Positions 5,902 to 13,635 of a DNA stretch of 14,847 nucleotides are shown here, in pieces (the first letter of the stretch is position 1; each line of letters starts with the position of its first letter). The notes beneath the pieces were generated by a model. That model was not told where the DNA came from. It saw nothing but the letters and a program-made list of their open reading frames with translations, and made no database searches. The translations under genes were made by a program, and so were the position numbers. Source of the DNA: CAYWFP01 sp964457365 (GTDB taxonomy: Bacteria; Planctomycetota; SZUA-567); NCBI GenBank assembly GCA_964457365.1, contig CAYWFP010000095.1, positions 1-14,847 of the forward strand, read 5' to 3'.

Positions 5902-7002
5902 TTACGCGGCGATCTCGTCGGAGCGCGTATCGTCGACCATCACCCGCGAAGGGTGATCGAACTTCGGCCGTAGAATGACCAGCAACCCCTTGCGGTCGCC
6001 CGACATCTCGCAGTAGTGGAACTCGAAGGACGCCTCGTGCAGGTCGCCGTCGGTATCGATCTGGGCGAAGATCTGCATGCGCGTGGCCGCGCGCTTGAGC
6101 AGGTTGACCGCCCAGTCGTGGCCGATGTCGCCGAGCTTCTCCTCCAGATCCGGCAACGACGTCCCCGGTTCGACATCCTCGGTCCACGCCGGTAGTTTCT
6201 CCACGCAGGCCAGTTCGCGCACGGACTTGCCGACCTCGATTTCGTGCGCGCAACTCGCGCGGGTACTGTTCATCAGTTCCACCCAGGTCTCGAGCTCCTC
6301 CTCGATGGTCGCCGGCGCGTCGCCGGTGACGAAGGCGCGGACGTACGGCAGCAAGTCGTGCGAGAAGCGATCGACCAGCCAGTCGCCGCAGTAGATCCAT
6401 TTGCGCAGATAGCGCGGCCAGTACCCCGGGGTGCGGCTCCAGGGCAGGTGCAGCGCGAGGCAGCGACGTTCGGGCGCGGAGAGCCCGGTCATCAGGCGCA
6501 GCGCGAAGTTGCCGGCCCCGTGCGCCACGGCCGCGGCGACCAGGAGCGCGGGGATGAGCACCGCGATGACGATCAACGCCGCCGCCGCCGCCGGCGCCAG
6601 CATCTGGCCCAGCATGAAAAGGCCGACCGCGGAACCGACTGCCGTCAGCGCGAACGACGCCCATATCGAGAGGGTGAAGGCGTAGGGCATGACCTTGACC
6701 GCCCGCTGGACCTGCGAGAGAATCCGGCGTAACTCCGGGATCGTGGCGCTGATGGATTCGTTTCGGCGTGCGGCGCCTTTTCGCATCGACATCTCCTTCT
6801 GCGGGGTGGCGGGCAGGGCGCGGCGACTGGCTTCCAGCAGCCCCTTCAGCGACCGCGCGGCGATCCATTTGCTGCCATCGAGGGAAACCTCGCTGCCGGC
6901 GTTGATCAGACCCGCTTCCACCATCTGGCGAAGCGTCCGGACCGAAAGCGGTCCGCGGACGCCTCGATCCGTCTTTACATACAAATGCAGTACGCGTGAC
7001 AT
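5902..7002 (-). CDS. Membrane protein with N-terminal GYF_2-like segment, function unknown
   Basis: A 366-aa protein in three parts. Residues 5-57 resemble the bacterial GYF_2 fold (a VRGPLSVRTLRQMVEAGLI core followed by GSKWIAA), a small module thought to bind peptides. A charged linker follows, then two adjacent membrane spans at about 108-132 and 137-160 separated by a short turn. The remaining 200 residues are soluble and contain SAPERRCLALHLPWSR (175-190), an acidic helix-rich middle part and a final strand-like part (MQIFAQIDTDGDLHEASFEF). I do not recognise this last domain; with a hairpin anchor both ends should face the cytoplasm. ATG 7002 has a strong AGGAGG at 7015-7010. The gene is convergent with clpB and shares its terminator. 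No clear promoter was seen upstream. That it is a real gene is secure; its function is unknown. Confidence 0.85.
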   Translation of the reverse strand: MSRVLHLYVKTDRGVRGPLSVRTLRQMVEAGLINAGSEVSLDGSKWIAARSLKGLLEASRRALPATPQKEMSMRKGAARRNESISATIPELRRILSQVQRAVKVMPYAFTLSIWASFALTAVGSAVGLFMLGQMLAPAAAAALIVIAVLIPALLVAAAVAHGAGNFALRLMTGLSAPERRCLALHLPWSRTPGYWPRYLRKWIYCGDWLVDRFSHDLLPYVRAFVTGDAPATIEEELETWVELMNSTRASCAHEIEVGKSVRELACVEKLPAWTEDVEPGTSLPDLEEKLGDIGHDWAVNLLKRAATRMQIFAQIDTDGDLHEASFEFHYCEMSGDRKGLLVILRPKFDHPSRVMVDDTRSDEIAA

Positions 7003-7144
7003 TGCTTTCCCTCCTTTCCCTGAGAGTTGTTTCGACCAACCCGGCCGCCCAACTTTGGCCGATTGTTCAATTCTTTGTTATGAACGAGATTAGAGTGGAT
7101 TTCGGCACACTCGACGACAACCGGAAGAATTCCTCCTCAAGCCG

Positions 7145-7172
7145 TTGTGTTTCGCCGTTCTGGCCGTATAAT
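7145..7172 (+). promoter_or_regulatory. Promoter of the rpe-accD-eboE-holA run
   Basis: TTGTGT (7145-7150), a 16-nt spacer and a perfect TATAAT (7167-7172) precede rpe by 41 nt. The -35 match is partial (3/6) but the -10 box is ideal. Transcription would start near 7179, leaving a leader of about 35 nt. Confidence 0.5.
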
Positions 7173-7213
7173 TGATTTTTACTCCCGTCCCCATAAGCGG
7201 TTACGGAAAAATC

Positions 7214-7870
7214 ATGACGATCAAGGTGGCCCCTTCGCTTCTCGCTTCCGATTTCACCCGCCTTGGCGCGGAGGTCGAACGCGCCCGAATCGCCGGTGCG
7301 GATCTGTTGCACGTTGACATCATGGACGGCCATTTCGTTCCCAACCTGACCATCGGCCCGCCGGTGGTGCGGTGTCTGCGCCAAGCCACCGAGATGCAGC
7401 TCGATGTTCACCTCATGCTCGACAACGCCGAGCGGTTTCTGGAACCGTTCGCCGCGGCCGGTGCCGATGCGTTGACGGTGCATATCGAGGTTTATCCCGA
7501 GCCGGAGGGCGTGCTGGAAAAGATCGCTGCGCTGGGCAAACTACGCGGACTGTCGCTCAATCCGGACACGCCTGTCTCGACGCTGGCGGGGCATTTCGAC
7601 CATGTCGACCGGTTGCTGATCATGAGCGTCTTTCCCGGTTTCGGCGGGCAGGAGTTCATGCCCGTCACGTATGATCGAATCCGCGAGGCCCGTGCTCTGA
7701 TCGGCGACCGGCCGGTCGAGATTCTCGTCGACGGCGGCGTGAATCCGACGAACGCCCCGGAGCTGATCGAAGCCGGAGCGGACATCCTCGTCGCCGGCAC
7801 GTCCTGTTTTCGCGCCGAGAACATGACCGCGGCGATCCGCGCATTGCGCGGCGAGGCCGAACGGAGTTGA
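7214..7870 (+). CDS. rpe: Ribulose-phosphate 3-epimerase
   Basis: This 218-aa TIM-barrel enzyme interconverts ribulose 5-phosphate and xylulose 5-phosphate in the pentose phosphate pathway. The opening IKVAPSLLASDF, the metal ligands H33 and D35 (LLHVDIMDGHFVPN), H66 (DVHLM) and D173 (LVDGG), the phosphate loop SVFPGFGGQEF (138-148) and the final GTS (about 199-201) are all in place. The phosphate loop has phenylalanine where E. coli has asparagine (VNPGFGGQ). Length is normal. The frame extends back to a TTG at 7172, but that codon overlaps the -10 box, so ATG 7214 is the start even though its ribosome site (ACGGAAAA) is weak. accD begins 13 nt after the stop, so the two are surely co-transcribed. 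Confidence 0.97.
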   Translation: MTIKVAPSLLASDFTRLGAEVERARIAGADLLHVDIMDGHFVPNLTIGPPVVRCLRQATEMQLDVHLMLDNAERFLEPFAAAGADALTVHIEVYPEPEGVLEKIAALGKLRGLSLNPDTPVSTLAGHFDHVDRLLIMSVFPGFGGQEFMPVTYDRIREARALIGDRPVEILVDGGVNPTNAPELIEAGADILVAGTSCFRAENMTAAIRALRGEAERS

Positions 7871-7883
7871 CAAAGGAGGCGGT

Positions 7884-8759
7884 ATGAAGCTGTGGAACGG
7901 ATTGCGCGGGATCCAGCCGAAGAAACAGCCCGCCCGGTCGGAGGAGGGCACCGGACCGGCGGCGAAATGCGGCGGCTGCGGCGAGCAGGTGATGAAGTTG
8001 ACGCTGCGGGAGAAGCTCTACGTCTGCCCCCATTGCGATCATCACCAACGTATGGGCGCATGGGATCGCATTGCTGCGACGCTCGATATCGATTCGTTCG
8101 AGGAGCGCGACGCCGCCTTGGCCAGCCTCGATCCGCTGGAGTTCCAGGCCGTCAAGAGCTACCGGGAGAAACTGAACGAGGCGTACGCGAGCACGCGCAT
8201 GCTCTCGGCCATGGTCAGCGGCCGCGGCGAGATCGAGCGGCGACCGGTCGCCTTCGGCGTCACCGACAGCGATTTCATCATGGGCTCGATGGGATCGGTG
8301 GTGGGCGAGAAGTTCACCCGTCTTGCCGAATACGCCATCGCCGAGCGCCTGCCGCTGATCGTGGTCTCCGGTTCCGGCGGCGGTGCGCGCATGTACGAGG
8401 GGCTCTACTCGCTGATGCAGATGGCCAAGACCTCCGCGGCGCTGGCGCGACTCCGGGAGGCCGGGCTGCCGTTTCTGAGCATCTGCACCGACTGCACCAT
8501 GGCCGGGGTGTGGGCGAGCTGGGCCGGCCTCGGAGACATCATCATCGCCGAGCCCAAGGCCTTGATCGGTTTCACCGGGCCGCGCGTGATCAAGGCCACG
8601 ATCAACGCCGAACTGCCCGAAGGCTTCCAGCTCTCGGAGTTTCTGCTCGCCCACGGGCAGGTCGACATGATCGTGTCGCGCGCACAGATGCGTGCGCGCA
8701 TCGCCGATGTCCTCGCGGGGCTTCTGGGCAAGCCCGCCGCCCGAACCGTCGAGGCGTGA
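7884..8759 (+). CDS. accD: Acetyl-CoA carboxylase carboxyltransferase subunit beta
   Basis: A 291-aa protein that, with AccA, transfers the carboxyl group from biotin-BCCP to acetyl-CoA to make malonyl-CoA for fatty-acid synthesis. The N-terminal four-cysteine zinc ribbon is present (C29, C32, C48, C51; CGGC and CPHC), which marks AccD. The crotonase-fold body contains DSDFIMGSMGSVVGEKFTRL (about 130-149), the oxyanion-hole segment SGSGGGARMYEG (about 161-172) and IGFTGPRVI. Length is normal. ATG 7884 is preceded by an ideal AAAGGAGG. AccA is not in the window, as is common when the subunits are unlinked. The gene ends GTGA, shared with the start of eboE, so translation of the next gene is coupled to it. 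Confidence 0.98.
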   Translation: MKLWNGLRGIQPKKQPARSEEGTGPAAKCGGCGEQVMKLTLREKLYVCPHCDHHQRMGAWDRIAATLDIDSFEERDAALASLDPLEFQAVKSYREKLNEAYASTRMLSAMVSGRGEIERRPVAFGVTDSDFIMGSMGSVVGEKFTRLAEYAIAERLPLIVVSGSGGGARMYEGLYSLMQMAKTSAALARLREAGLPFLSICTDCTMAGVWASWAGLGDIIIAEPKALIGFTGPRVIKATINAELPEGFQLSEFLLAHGQVDMIVSRAQMRARIADVLAGLLGKPAARTVEA

Positions 8760-9979
8760 ACGTGCTGGCCAAGATCGACGGCAACGCGCTGCTGAGCTAC
8801 TCGACCAACGTCCATGCCCTGGGCGCGCCGGAAGATCTTTTTCGCGTTCTGACAGGCGATGTCGCGGCGGTGCGCGGTCATCTGCAGTGGTCGGGGCCGT
8901 TCGGCGTTGAACTGCACACCAACGCCGCGACGTTGCAGTACCTGCTCACGCCGGGCGCGATCGAACGCCTGCACGCGACGCTTGCCGAGCACGATCTTTT
9001 CGTCTTCAGCCTCAACGCGTTCCCACTCTCCGATTTTCACGCCCCCTCGGTCAAAGACGAGGTCTATCGCCCGGACTGGTCCCGACTGCGGCGCGTGCAT
9101 TGTACACTCACCGCCGGCAAGGTGCTCGCCGGCTTGTTGAACGAGGGTTGCGAAGGCTCGATCAGCACCAGCCCGGGTTCCTTCAAGCCGTGGGGCGATT
9201 CGCCGGATCTCCACGCGCGTATCGCGCGAAACCTCGCGCACGTGATGCTGGCGTTTCACGAGTTGCGCGAGTACACCGGCCGGACCATCCGTCTGGCGTT
9301 CGAGCCGGAGCCCTGCTGCACGTTCGAGACCGTCGACGAGATCATCCGCTTTTATCAAGACTACGTCTTGCGCGACACCGTAGCGGAGATGAAAGCGGAA
9401 TGGGGGCTCAAGTGGAGTCAGGCGCACGAGGCGGTCCGGCGGCATTTCGGTGTTACGCTGGACGCTTGCCATCTCGCCGTCGCCTGCGACGATCCGGCTG
9501 CCGCGCTGGCCGAACTGGACCGTGCGGATCTGTCGGTAGCGAAAGTGCATATCAGTGCCGCCGCCCGTTTGGAAGACCCCGGACGTAATCCCGAGGGGCT
9601 CGCGCAGCTGGAGAAGCTGAACGAACCGCAGTATTTGCATCAGACTTTCGCTCGGGACTCTCGGGGGCAAATCGCCTTCCGTGGAGTCGACCTGCCGGAT
9701 TTCCTCTCGCTGACGCGTGAACAGATGCTGGATTTCACCGAGGTCCGTTCGCATTTTCACATGCCGCTGTTTCATTCTCGCGACGCGGCCCTTGGCACGA
9801 CCGCGGCGGAGACCGAAGCGCTGCTGGAGGCGATTCGCCAGCGACCGGATGCGATCCAAGTGGTCAACGAGACTTATACCTGGCCGGTGCTGGCTCGCAA
9901 GGACGAGTCGGTTGACATTCACGCCAATATCGCACGGGAGCTCTCCTGGACGCGCAGCCGTCTCGAAGGCGAATGCTGA
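8756..9979 (+). CDS. eboE: EboE-like TIM-barrel protein (metabolite traffic protein EboE family)
   Basis: A 407-aa protein with the xylose-isomerase-like TIM-barrel pattern of EboE. Family-like signatures are SYSTNVH (14-20), SLNAFPLSDFH (85-95) with VYRPDW (103-108), GSISTSPGSFK (134-144), FEPEPCC (182-188), DACHLAV (236-242), KVHISAA (263-269), SHFHMPLF (332-339) and NETYTWPVL (371-379). E183/E185, D236, H239, H265 and E372 could bind metal. EboE belongs to the ebo operon, implicated in moving precursors of products such as scytonemin towards the periplasm or membrane; its reaction is not known. No other ebo gene lies here. GTG 8756 shares GTGA with the accD stop (GTG 8762 is possible), and its own stop overlaps the holA start. 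The open frame runs far upstream inside accD, but that part is an antiparallel-free shadow and not protein-like. Confidence 0.82.
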   Translation: MNVLAKIDGNALLSYSTNVHALGAPEDLFRVLTGDVAAVRGHLQWSGPFGVELHTNAATLQYLLTPGAIERLHATLAEHDLFVFSLNAFPLSDFHAPSVKDEVYRPDWSRLRRVHCTLTAGKVLAGLLNEGCEGSISTSPGSFKPWGDSPDLHARIARNLAHVMLAFHELREYTGRTIRLAFEPEPCCTFETVDEIIRFYQDYVLRDTVAEMKAEWGLKWSQAHEAVRRHFGVTLDACHLAVACDDPAAALAELDRADLSVAKVHISAAARLEDPGRNPEGLAQLEKLNEPQYLHQTFARDSRGQIAFRGVDLPDFLSLTREQMLDFTEVRSHFHMPLFHSRDAALGTTAAETEALLEAIRQRPDAIQVVNETYTWPVLARKDESVDIHANIARELSWTRSRLEGEC

Positions 9980-11133
9980 TGGCCAAGAAACGCGGCAAGG
10001 CACGATTCGACGCGAGTTACGACGATTATCGCGAGGCGCTGGCGCGGACGGCCAAAGCGTTGCCGCAGGTGATCGCGGTGGAGGGCCCCGAGGAACATCT
10101 GCGTGCCCGGGCCGTCGAGACGCTGCTCGGTGCGCTTCGTCATGAGCGTCCGGCGTTGGACGAGGCGTTCTTCCACGGCGGCGGAGCGGGGGAGGGCGCG
10201 AACCTGTCGGCGGTGCTGGACGAGCTCAATGGCGCCAGCCTCTTCGCCAGCGAGAAGGTAGTAGTCCTGCGCCGCGCCGATGCCCTTCTCTTCGGACGCG
10301 CGGAAGGCGAGACGGGCTCAGGTACGCGCAGCCGGCAGACGCCGCAGCAACGTCTGGAGGCGTGGATCGCCGCGCCGCCGGCGGGAACCTGGCTGCTGAT
10401 CGAATTGGAGAAGACCAACCGGCAGTACCGCCTTGGCAAGGCTCTCGCCGCCGGTGCGTCGGTGCCATGCCCGGAGTTGAAACGCTCGCAGGAAATCGAA
10501 CGCTGGTTGCGCCACGCCGCCGATGCTCACGGCAAGACGGTCGGGCAGGGCGTCGCCGACGCGCTGCACCTGGCGCACGGCAACCGCCTGGGCGTGCTGG
10601 ACGCGGAACTGCAGAAACTGATCACCTACGTCGGCGAACGGCCCGCGATCGAGCGCGACGACGTCGAGGCGTTTCTGGCCGGTTCGGTGGAGTTCAGCAT
10701 TTTCGGCCTCACCAACGCCGTCGAACGCCGCGACAGGGCGGAAGCGTTGACCTTTGCCGCCCTAATCAACGGGCAGGGGACGCGCGACACCGCCGGAAAG
10801 CGACGCGATGCCGACAGTTCCTCGCACATGGCGCTGCACATTCTCGCGACCACGATGGAGAATATCCTGCGTGCACGGGCGGTTCTGGCCGAACGGCTGG
10901 ACGAACGCGAGGCGGCGCAACGCCTGGGCGTCTCGCCCTGGCGGGCCCGACAGCTTCTACAGGCCGCGCGAGTGCACGATCTGGCCTCGTTGCGAGGTGC
11001 GTTGAACGCCCTCTGCCGGTTGCTGCACGCCACCCACGACACCGGCGGCGATCCGCGGCTGGCGCTCGAGCGTGCGGTGCTTGCCTGCTGCGGCGACCGC
11101 GGTGCTGCGCGAGTCCGCTCTCCCCGGACATGA
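9979..11133 (+). CDS. holA: DNA polymerase III subunit delta
   Basis: A 384-aa clamp-loader subunit that opens the beta sliding clamp for loading on DNA. The order is typical of HolA: an early strand QVIAVEGPEEHLRARAVETLLGAL; LDELNGASLFASEKVVVLRRAD, the segment that carries the clamp-opening hydrophobic wedge (SLF); then the middle lid (PPAGTWLLIELEKTN) and a C-terminal collar helical domain (VEAFLAGSVEFSIFGLTNAV, then LGVSPWRARQLLQAARVHD). There is no Walker A motif, as expected, since delta does not hydrolyse ATP. Two starts are possible: ATG 9973 and ATG 9979. I prefer 9979 because it overlaps the eboE stop as TGATG and lies 9 nt after GAAGG. Length is slightly above the usual 340 aa because of an Arg/Ala-rich tail. 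Confidence 0.93.
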   Translation: MAKKRGKARFDASYDDYREALARTAKALPQVIAVEGPEEHLRARAVETLLGALRHERPALDEAFFHGGGAGEGANLSAVLDELNGASLFASEKVVVLRRADALLFGRAEGETGSGTRSRQTPQQRLEAWIAAPPAGTWLLIELEKTNRQYRLGKALAAGASVPCPELKRSQEIERWLRHAADAHGKTVGQGVADALHLAHGNRLGVLDAELQKLITYVGERPAIERDDVEAFLAGSVEFSIFGLTNAVERRDRAEALTFAALINGQGTRDTAGKRRDADSSSHMALHILATTMENILRARAVLAERLDEREAAQRLGVSPWRARQLLQAARVHDLASLRGALNALCRLLHATHDTGGDPRLALERAVLACCGDRGAARVRSPRT

Positions 11134-11155
11134 TTAGAAGCGGATTTGTTGTGGA

Positions 11156-11169
11156 CGGCATGCATGCCG
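11156..11169. repeat. 14-bp perfect palindrome before nadB
   Basis: CGGCATGCATGCCG is self-complementary over all 14 bases and lies in the 76-nt gap between holA and nadB, 41 nt before the nadB start. It could be an operator for a dimeric repressor of NAD synthesis or a spacerless dyad without function. It has no T-run and does not look like a terminator. I see no strong promoter pair around it. Confidence 0.45.
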
Positions 11170-11209
11170 CCCGGTAGATTGACCCCCGAGCGTCGGAGGC
11201 CGTCTTTTC

Positions 11210-12826
11210 ATGGAAGAGCGCTATTTACTCTCGCTGGATCTGCACGCCGTCCCGCAACTCAATACGCAGGTGCTGGTGATCGGCAGCGGCCTGGCCGGCC
11301 TGGCGGCCGCGCTCGCCGCCGGGGAGGAAGCGCAGGTCTTGCTGGCGACCAAGGATGTGCTCGAGGAATCGGCTTCGCAGTATGCGCAGGGCGGTGTCGC
11401 CGCGTCGATCGGCCCCGATGATTCGCCGGAGTTGCATCTGCAGGACACCCTCGCCAGTGGCGCGGAACTCGGCGACGAGGCGGCGGTGCGGACGATGGTC
11501 GAGGAGGGCGTGGATCGATGCCGTGAACTGGTGGCGATGGGCGTGCCGTTCAAACGCGAAGGCGAGGATCTGTCGCTGACCATGGAGGGTGCGCACAGCC
11601 GGCGGCGTATCCTGCACGCCAACGACGCCACTGGCGCGGCGATGGTTAACACGCTTCTGACACGCGTCCGCGCGCACGACAATATTCATGTCTTCGAGAA
11701 GCATTTCGTTATCGACCTGCTGCATCACGACGGCGAATGCTACGGCGCGGTTATGCTGGATACGGTCTACGGGCGGTTGTTGAGGGTCCGGGCCGAAGTT
11801 ACCGTGCTGGCCTCCGGCGGGCTGGGGCAGATCTTCCGCGAGACCACCAATCCCGAGGTCGCCACCGGCGACGGTTATGCGCTGGCCTGGCGGGCCGGCG
11901 CGCGCTTGCGCGACATGGAATTCGTCCAGTTCCACCCGACAACGCTCTACCTGGCCGGCGCGCCGCGCTTTCTGATCAGCGAATCGGTCCGCGGTGAAGG
12001 CGGACAGCTTCTGAATGCCAAGAACGAGCGTTTCATGGCGCGCTACGACAAGCGCGGCGAGTTGGCTCCGCGGGATATCGTCAGCCAGTCGATCATCAAG
12101 GAGATGCGCGCGACCGAAGCCACCCATGTCAATCTCGACTTGCGTCATTTGGGGCGGGCGCGTATCGAGGAGCGCTTCCCCACGATCCAGCGCATCTGCA
12201 TCGATTTCGGGCTCGACCTTGCCGAGCATTCGATCCCCGTCCGGCCGGCGGTTCATTACATGATGGGCGGAGTGGAGGTGGATCTGCACGGACGTACCCG
12301 CGTCCGGCGGCTCCTGGCCGCGGGGGAGGTTGCGTCCACCGGCGTCCATGGCGCCAACCGGCTGGCGTCGAACTCGTTGCTCGAGGGACTGGTTTTCGGC
12401 TGGCGGGCCGGAAAGGCGGCGCTGCAAATCAGCGACGACATGCCCGGCGCGCCCCACTTTCCCGTCTCGTCGCTCGCACGCCGCGTGGTCAGCCGTGTCG
12501 GTGCGCTCCAGCTCGAGGACGTGGTGCAGTCGCTGCGTTCTTTGACGTGGCGCGACCTGGGCATCTTCCGTCACGCCGACGGGCTGCAGGACGCGTGGGA
12601 GACGATTCGATTCTGGGAGAAGTATGTCCTGCCCGAACAGTTCCAGGCCCAGCGCGGATTCGAGATCCAGAACATGTTGACGGTGGCCAAGGTGATCGCC
12701 TGGGCCGCGCGCGAGCGAACCGAGAGTCGCGGGGCGCACCAGCGACTGGACTTCCCCCAAACCCAAGCGGCATGGCGCAAGCACCAGAGTTGGGATATAG
12801 CGACGTTCGCGCGCGCGGTGGCATAG
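11210..12826 (+). CDS. nadB: L-aspartate oxidase
   Basis: A 538-aa FAD enzyme that oxidises aspartate to iminoaspartate, the first step of de novo NAD synthesis, passed on to NadA. The Rossmann motif is IGSGLAGLAAAL (24-35), with SQYAQGGVAAS (57-66), the active-site E126 in EGAHSRRRILHA, H242 (FHPTTL), R261 (RGEGG), R288 (ELAPRDIVSQ), H349 (HYMMGGV) and R384 (HGANRLASNSLLEG). These sit within a few residues of the E. coli catalytic positions, and glutamate in the EGAHS segment separates it from succinate dehydrogenase. The C-terminal helical domain (about 425-535) is complete. ATG 11210 has GGAGG at 11195-11199. nadA and nadC are not in the window. It may belong to the upstream run or have its own promoter in the 76-nt gap. 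Confidence 0.97.
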   Translation: MEERYLLSLDLHAVPQLNTQVLVIGSGLAGLAAALAAGEEAQVLLATKDVLEESASQYAQGGVAASIGPDDSPELHLQDTLASGAELGDEAAVRTMVEEGVDRCRELVAMGVPFKREGEDLSLTMEGAHSRRRILHANDATGAAMVNTLLTRVRAHDNIHVFEKHFVIDLLHHDGECYGAVMLDTVYGRLLRVRAEVTVLASGGLGQIFRETTNPEVATGDGYALAWRAGARLRDMEFVQFHPTTLYLAGAPRFLISESVRGEGGQLLNAKNERFMARYDKRGELAPRDIVSQSIIKEMRATEATHVNLDLRHLGRARIEERFPTIQRICIDFGLDLAEHSIPVRPAVHYMMGGVEVDLHGRTRVRRLLAAGEVASTGVHGANRLASNSLLEGLVFGWRAGKAALQISDDMPGAPHFPVSSLARRVVSRVGALQLEDVVQSLRSLTWRDLGIFRHADGLQDAWETIRFWEKYVLPEQFQAQRGFEIQNMLTVAKVIAWAARERTESRGAHQRLDFPQTQAAWRKHQSWDIATFARAVA

Positions 12827-12859
12827 CCGATCGCGGGCGGTCTACGGAAGGAGGCGACG

Positions 12860-13258
12860 ATGATCTGGATCCTGTTCAAAGTGGTGATTCTGCCGATTGC
12901 CGCGCTGTTCGTGCTGGCGATCATCTACGGCATGTTACTGCAGAAACCGGTCGAGAAGAAGAAGTCCGCCCCCCCCAAAGACGAGGATGACGAAGACGAG
13001 GAGATGATCGGCGCGGTGCCCGACTGGGCCGGATTCTTTACCCCGAGCCAATACAGCGAGTTCATGTTGATGGTGATGGAATACTGCCGCGAACGCGGAT
13101 TGCAGGCCGAGGTCGATGCCGGCCAGGTGATGCAGGACGGCGAGCGCCTGGGGGATCTCTCCGAGGTGGCCGCTGCCTGCCAGCAGCAGGACAGTCGCGA
13201 ATGGAAGGTCACCATCCGGGACTACTTTCAACGCAAGCTCGAGGAACAGAGCGGATGA
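12860..13258 (+). CDS. Small membrane-anchored acidic-linker protein, function unknown
   Basis: A 132-aa protein of no family I recognise. It has one N-terminal membrane span (about residues 3-27, ILFKVVILPIAALFVLAIIY), a short basic stretch (EKKK), an acidic linker (DEDDEDEE, 41-48) and a soluble C-terminal part of about 75 residues with FFTPSQYSEFMLMVMEYCRE (59-78) and EWKVTIRDYFQRKL (114-127). The basic residues just after the span place the soluble part in the cytoplasm. It starts 33 nt after nadB with a strong AAGGAGG and so is probably co-transcribed. A run of eight C at 12969-12976 lies in the linker codons. It ends 4 nt from the convergent PilZ gene stop, with no terminator visible between them. 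Confidence 0.85.
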   Translation: MIWILFKVVILPIAALFVLAIIYGMLLQKPVEKKKSAPPKDEDDEDEEMIGAVPDWAGFFTPSQYSEFMLMVMEYCRERGLQAEVDAGQVMQDGERLGDLSEVAAACQQQDSREWKVTIRDYFQRKLEEQSG

Positions 13259-13262
13259 TGCG

Positions 13263-13631
13263 TCAGTCGGCGAAGCCCAGTTCCTCGATGACATCGCGGA
13301 TGGAGGTCAACGCCTCCGGCGCGGTGTCGCTGAACTGAAATCCCGTGTCGTAGAAATTCGGGTTGACGTCGTTGTTGCACCAGCGGCTGACGGCGCGGAA
13401 TGCGATGCGGCGCTTCCGACCGTTCTCGTCCTGCCAGACGATTTCGAGCTGGTACGCGCGGCCGACCGGGATAGGCTCTTCACTGACGAGCATGGCGCCG
13501 TCGAGAGAGATGTCGCCGAGAAATCCGAGCACCCCGCCGTTTTCGCGGTCATATACGCGCAGGTAGAAGATCAGGTGCCGCCGTTGCCGCCGTCGACGTT
13601 CGCTTTCGGTCTCGCCCGGATCGGCGTTCAT
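13263..13631 (-). CDS. PilZ-domain protein (putative c-di-GMP effector)
   Basis: A 122-aa single-domain protein. The c-di-GMP-binding signature is intact: an arginine cluster with RxxxR (R12-R18, ERRRRQRRHL) and the D/NxSxxG motif DISLDG (40-45), followed by strands MLVSEEPIPVGRAYQLEI and the closing GFQF. It should bind cyclic di-GMP and act on another protein; the target is unknown and nothing nearby suggests motility or cellulose genes. The frame is open back to GTG 13676, but ATG 13631 is the better start because GGGAGGAAG lies 4 nt before it. That ribosome site is the right arm of an 11-bp hairpin, described separately. It follows rny on the same strand after 49 nt plus leader and is likely co-transcribed with it. 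Confidence 0.88.
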   Translation of the reverse strand: MNADPGETESERRRRQRRHLIFYLRVYDRENGGVLGFLGDISLDGAMLVSEEPIPVGRAYQLEIVWQDENGRKRRIAFRAVSRWCNNDVNPNFYDTGFQFSDTAPEALTSIRDVIEELGFAD

Positions 13632-13635
13632 CTCG

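Noticed and set aside
4403..5956. 517-aa plus-strand frame overlapping clpB
   Set aside because: It is extremely rich in Arg, Gly and Ala, is out of frame with the clear clpB motifs, and runs through the terminator; it is a composition artefact.
7161..7176. Second sigma-54-like element before rpe (TGGCCG...TTGAT)
   Set aside because: The spacing is right but the essential -12 GC is GA here, and a perfect TATAAT lies in the same place, so a sigma-70 promoter explains it better.
7892..8755. N-terminal extension of EboE back into accD
   Set aside because: Those 288 codons overlap accD in another frame and are Arg/Gly-rich noise. The GTGA overlap at 8756 and the family-like start just after it fix the real beginning.
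11225..12784. 519-aa open frame antisense to nadB
   Set aside because: It is a shadow opposite a fully motif-supported nadB, with no ribosome site or recognisable domain.
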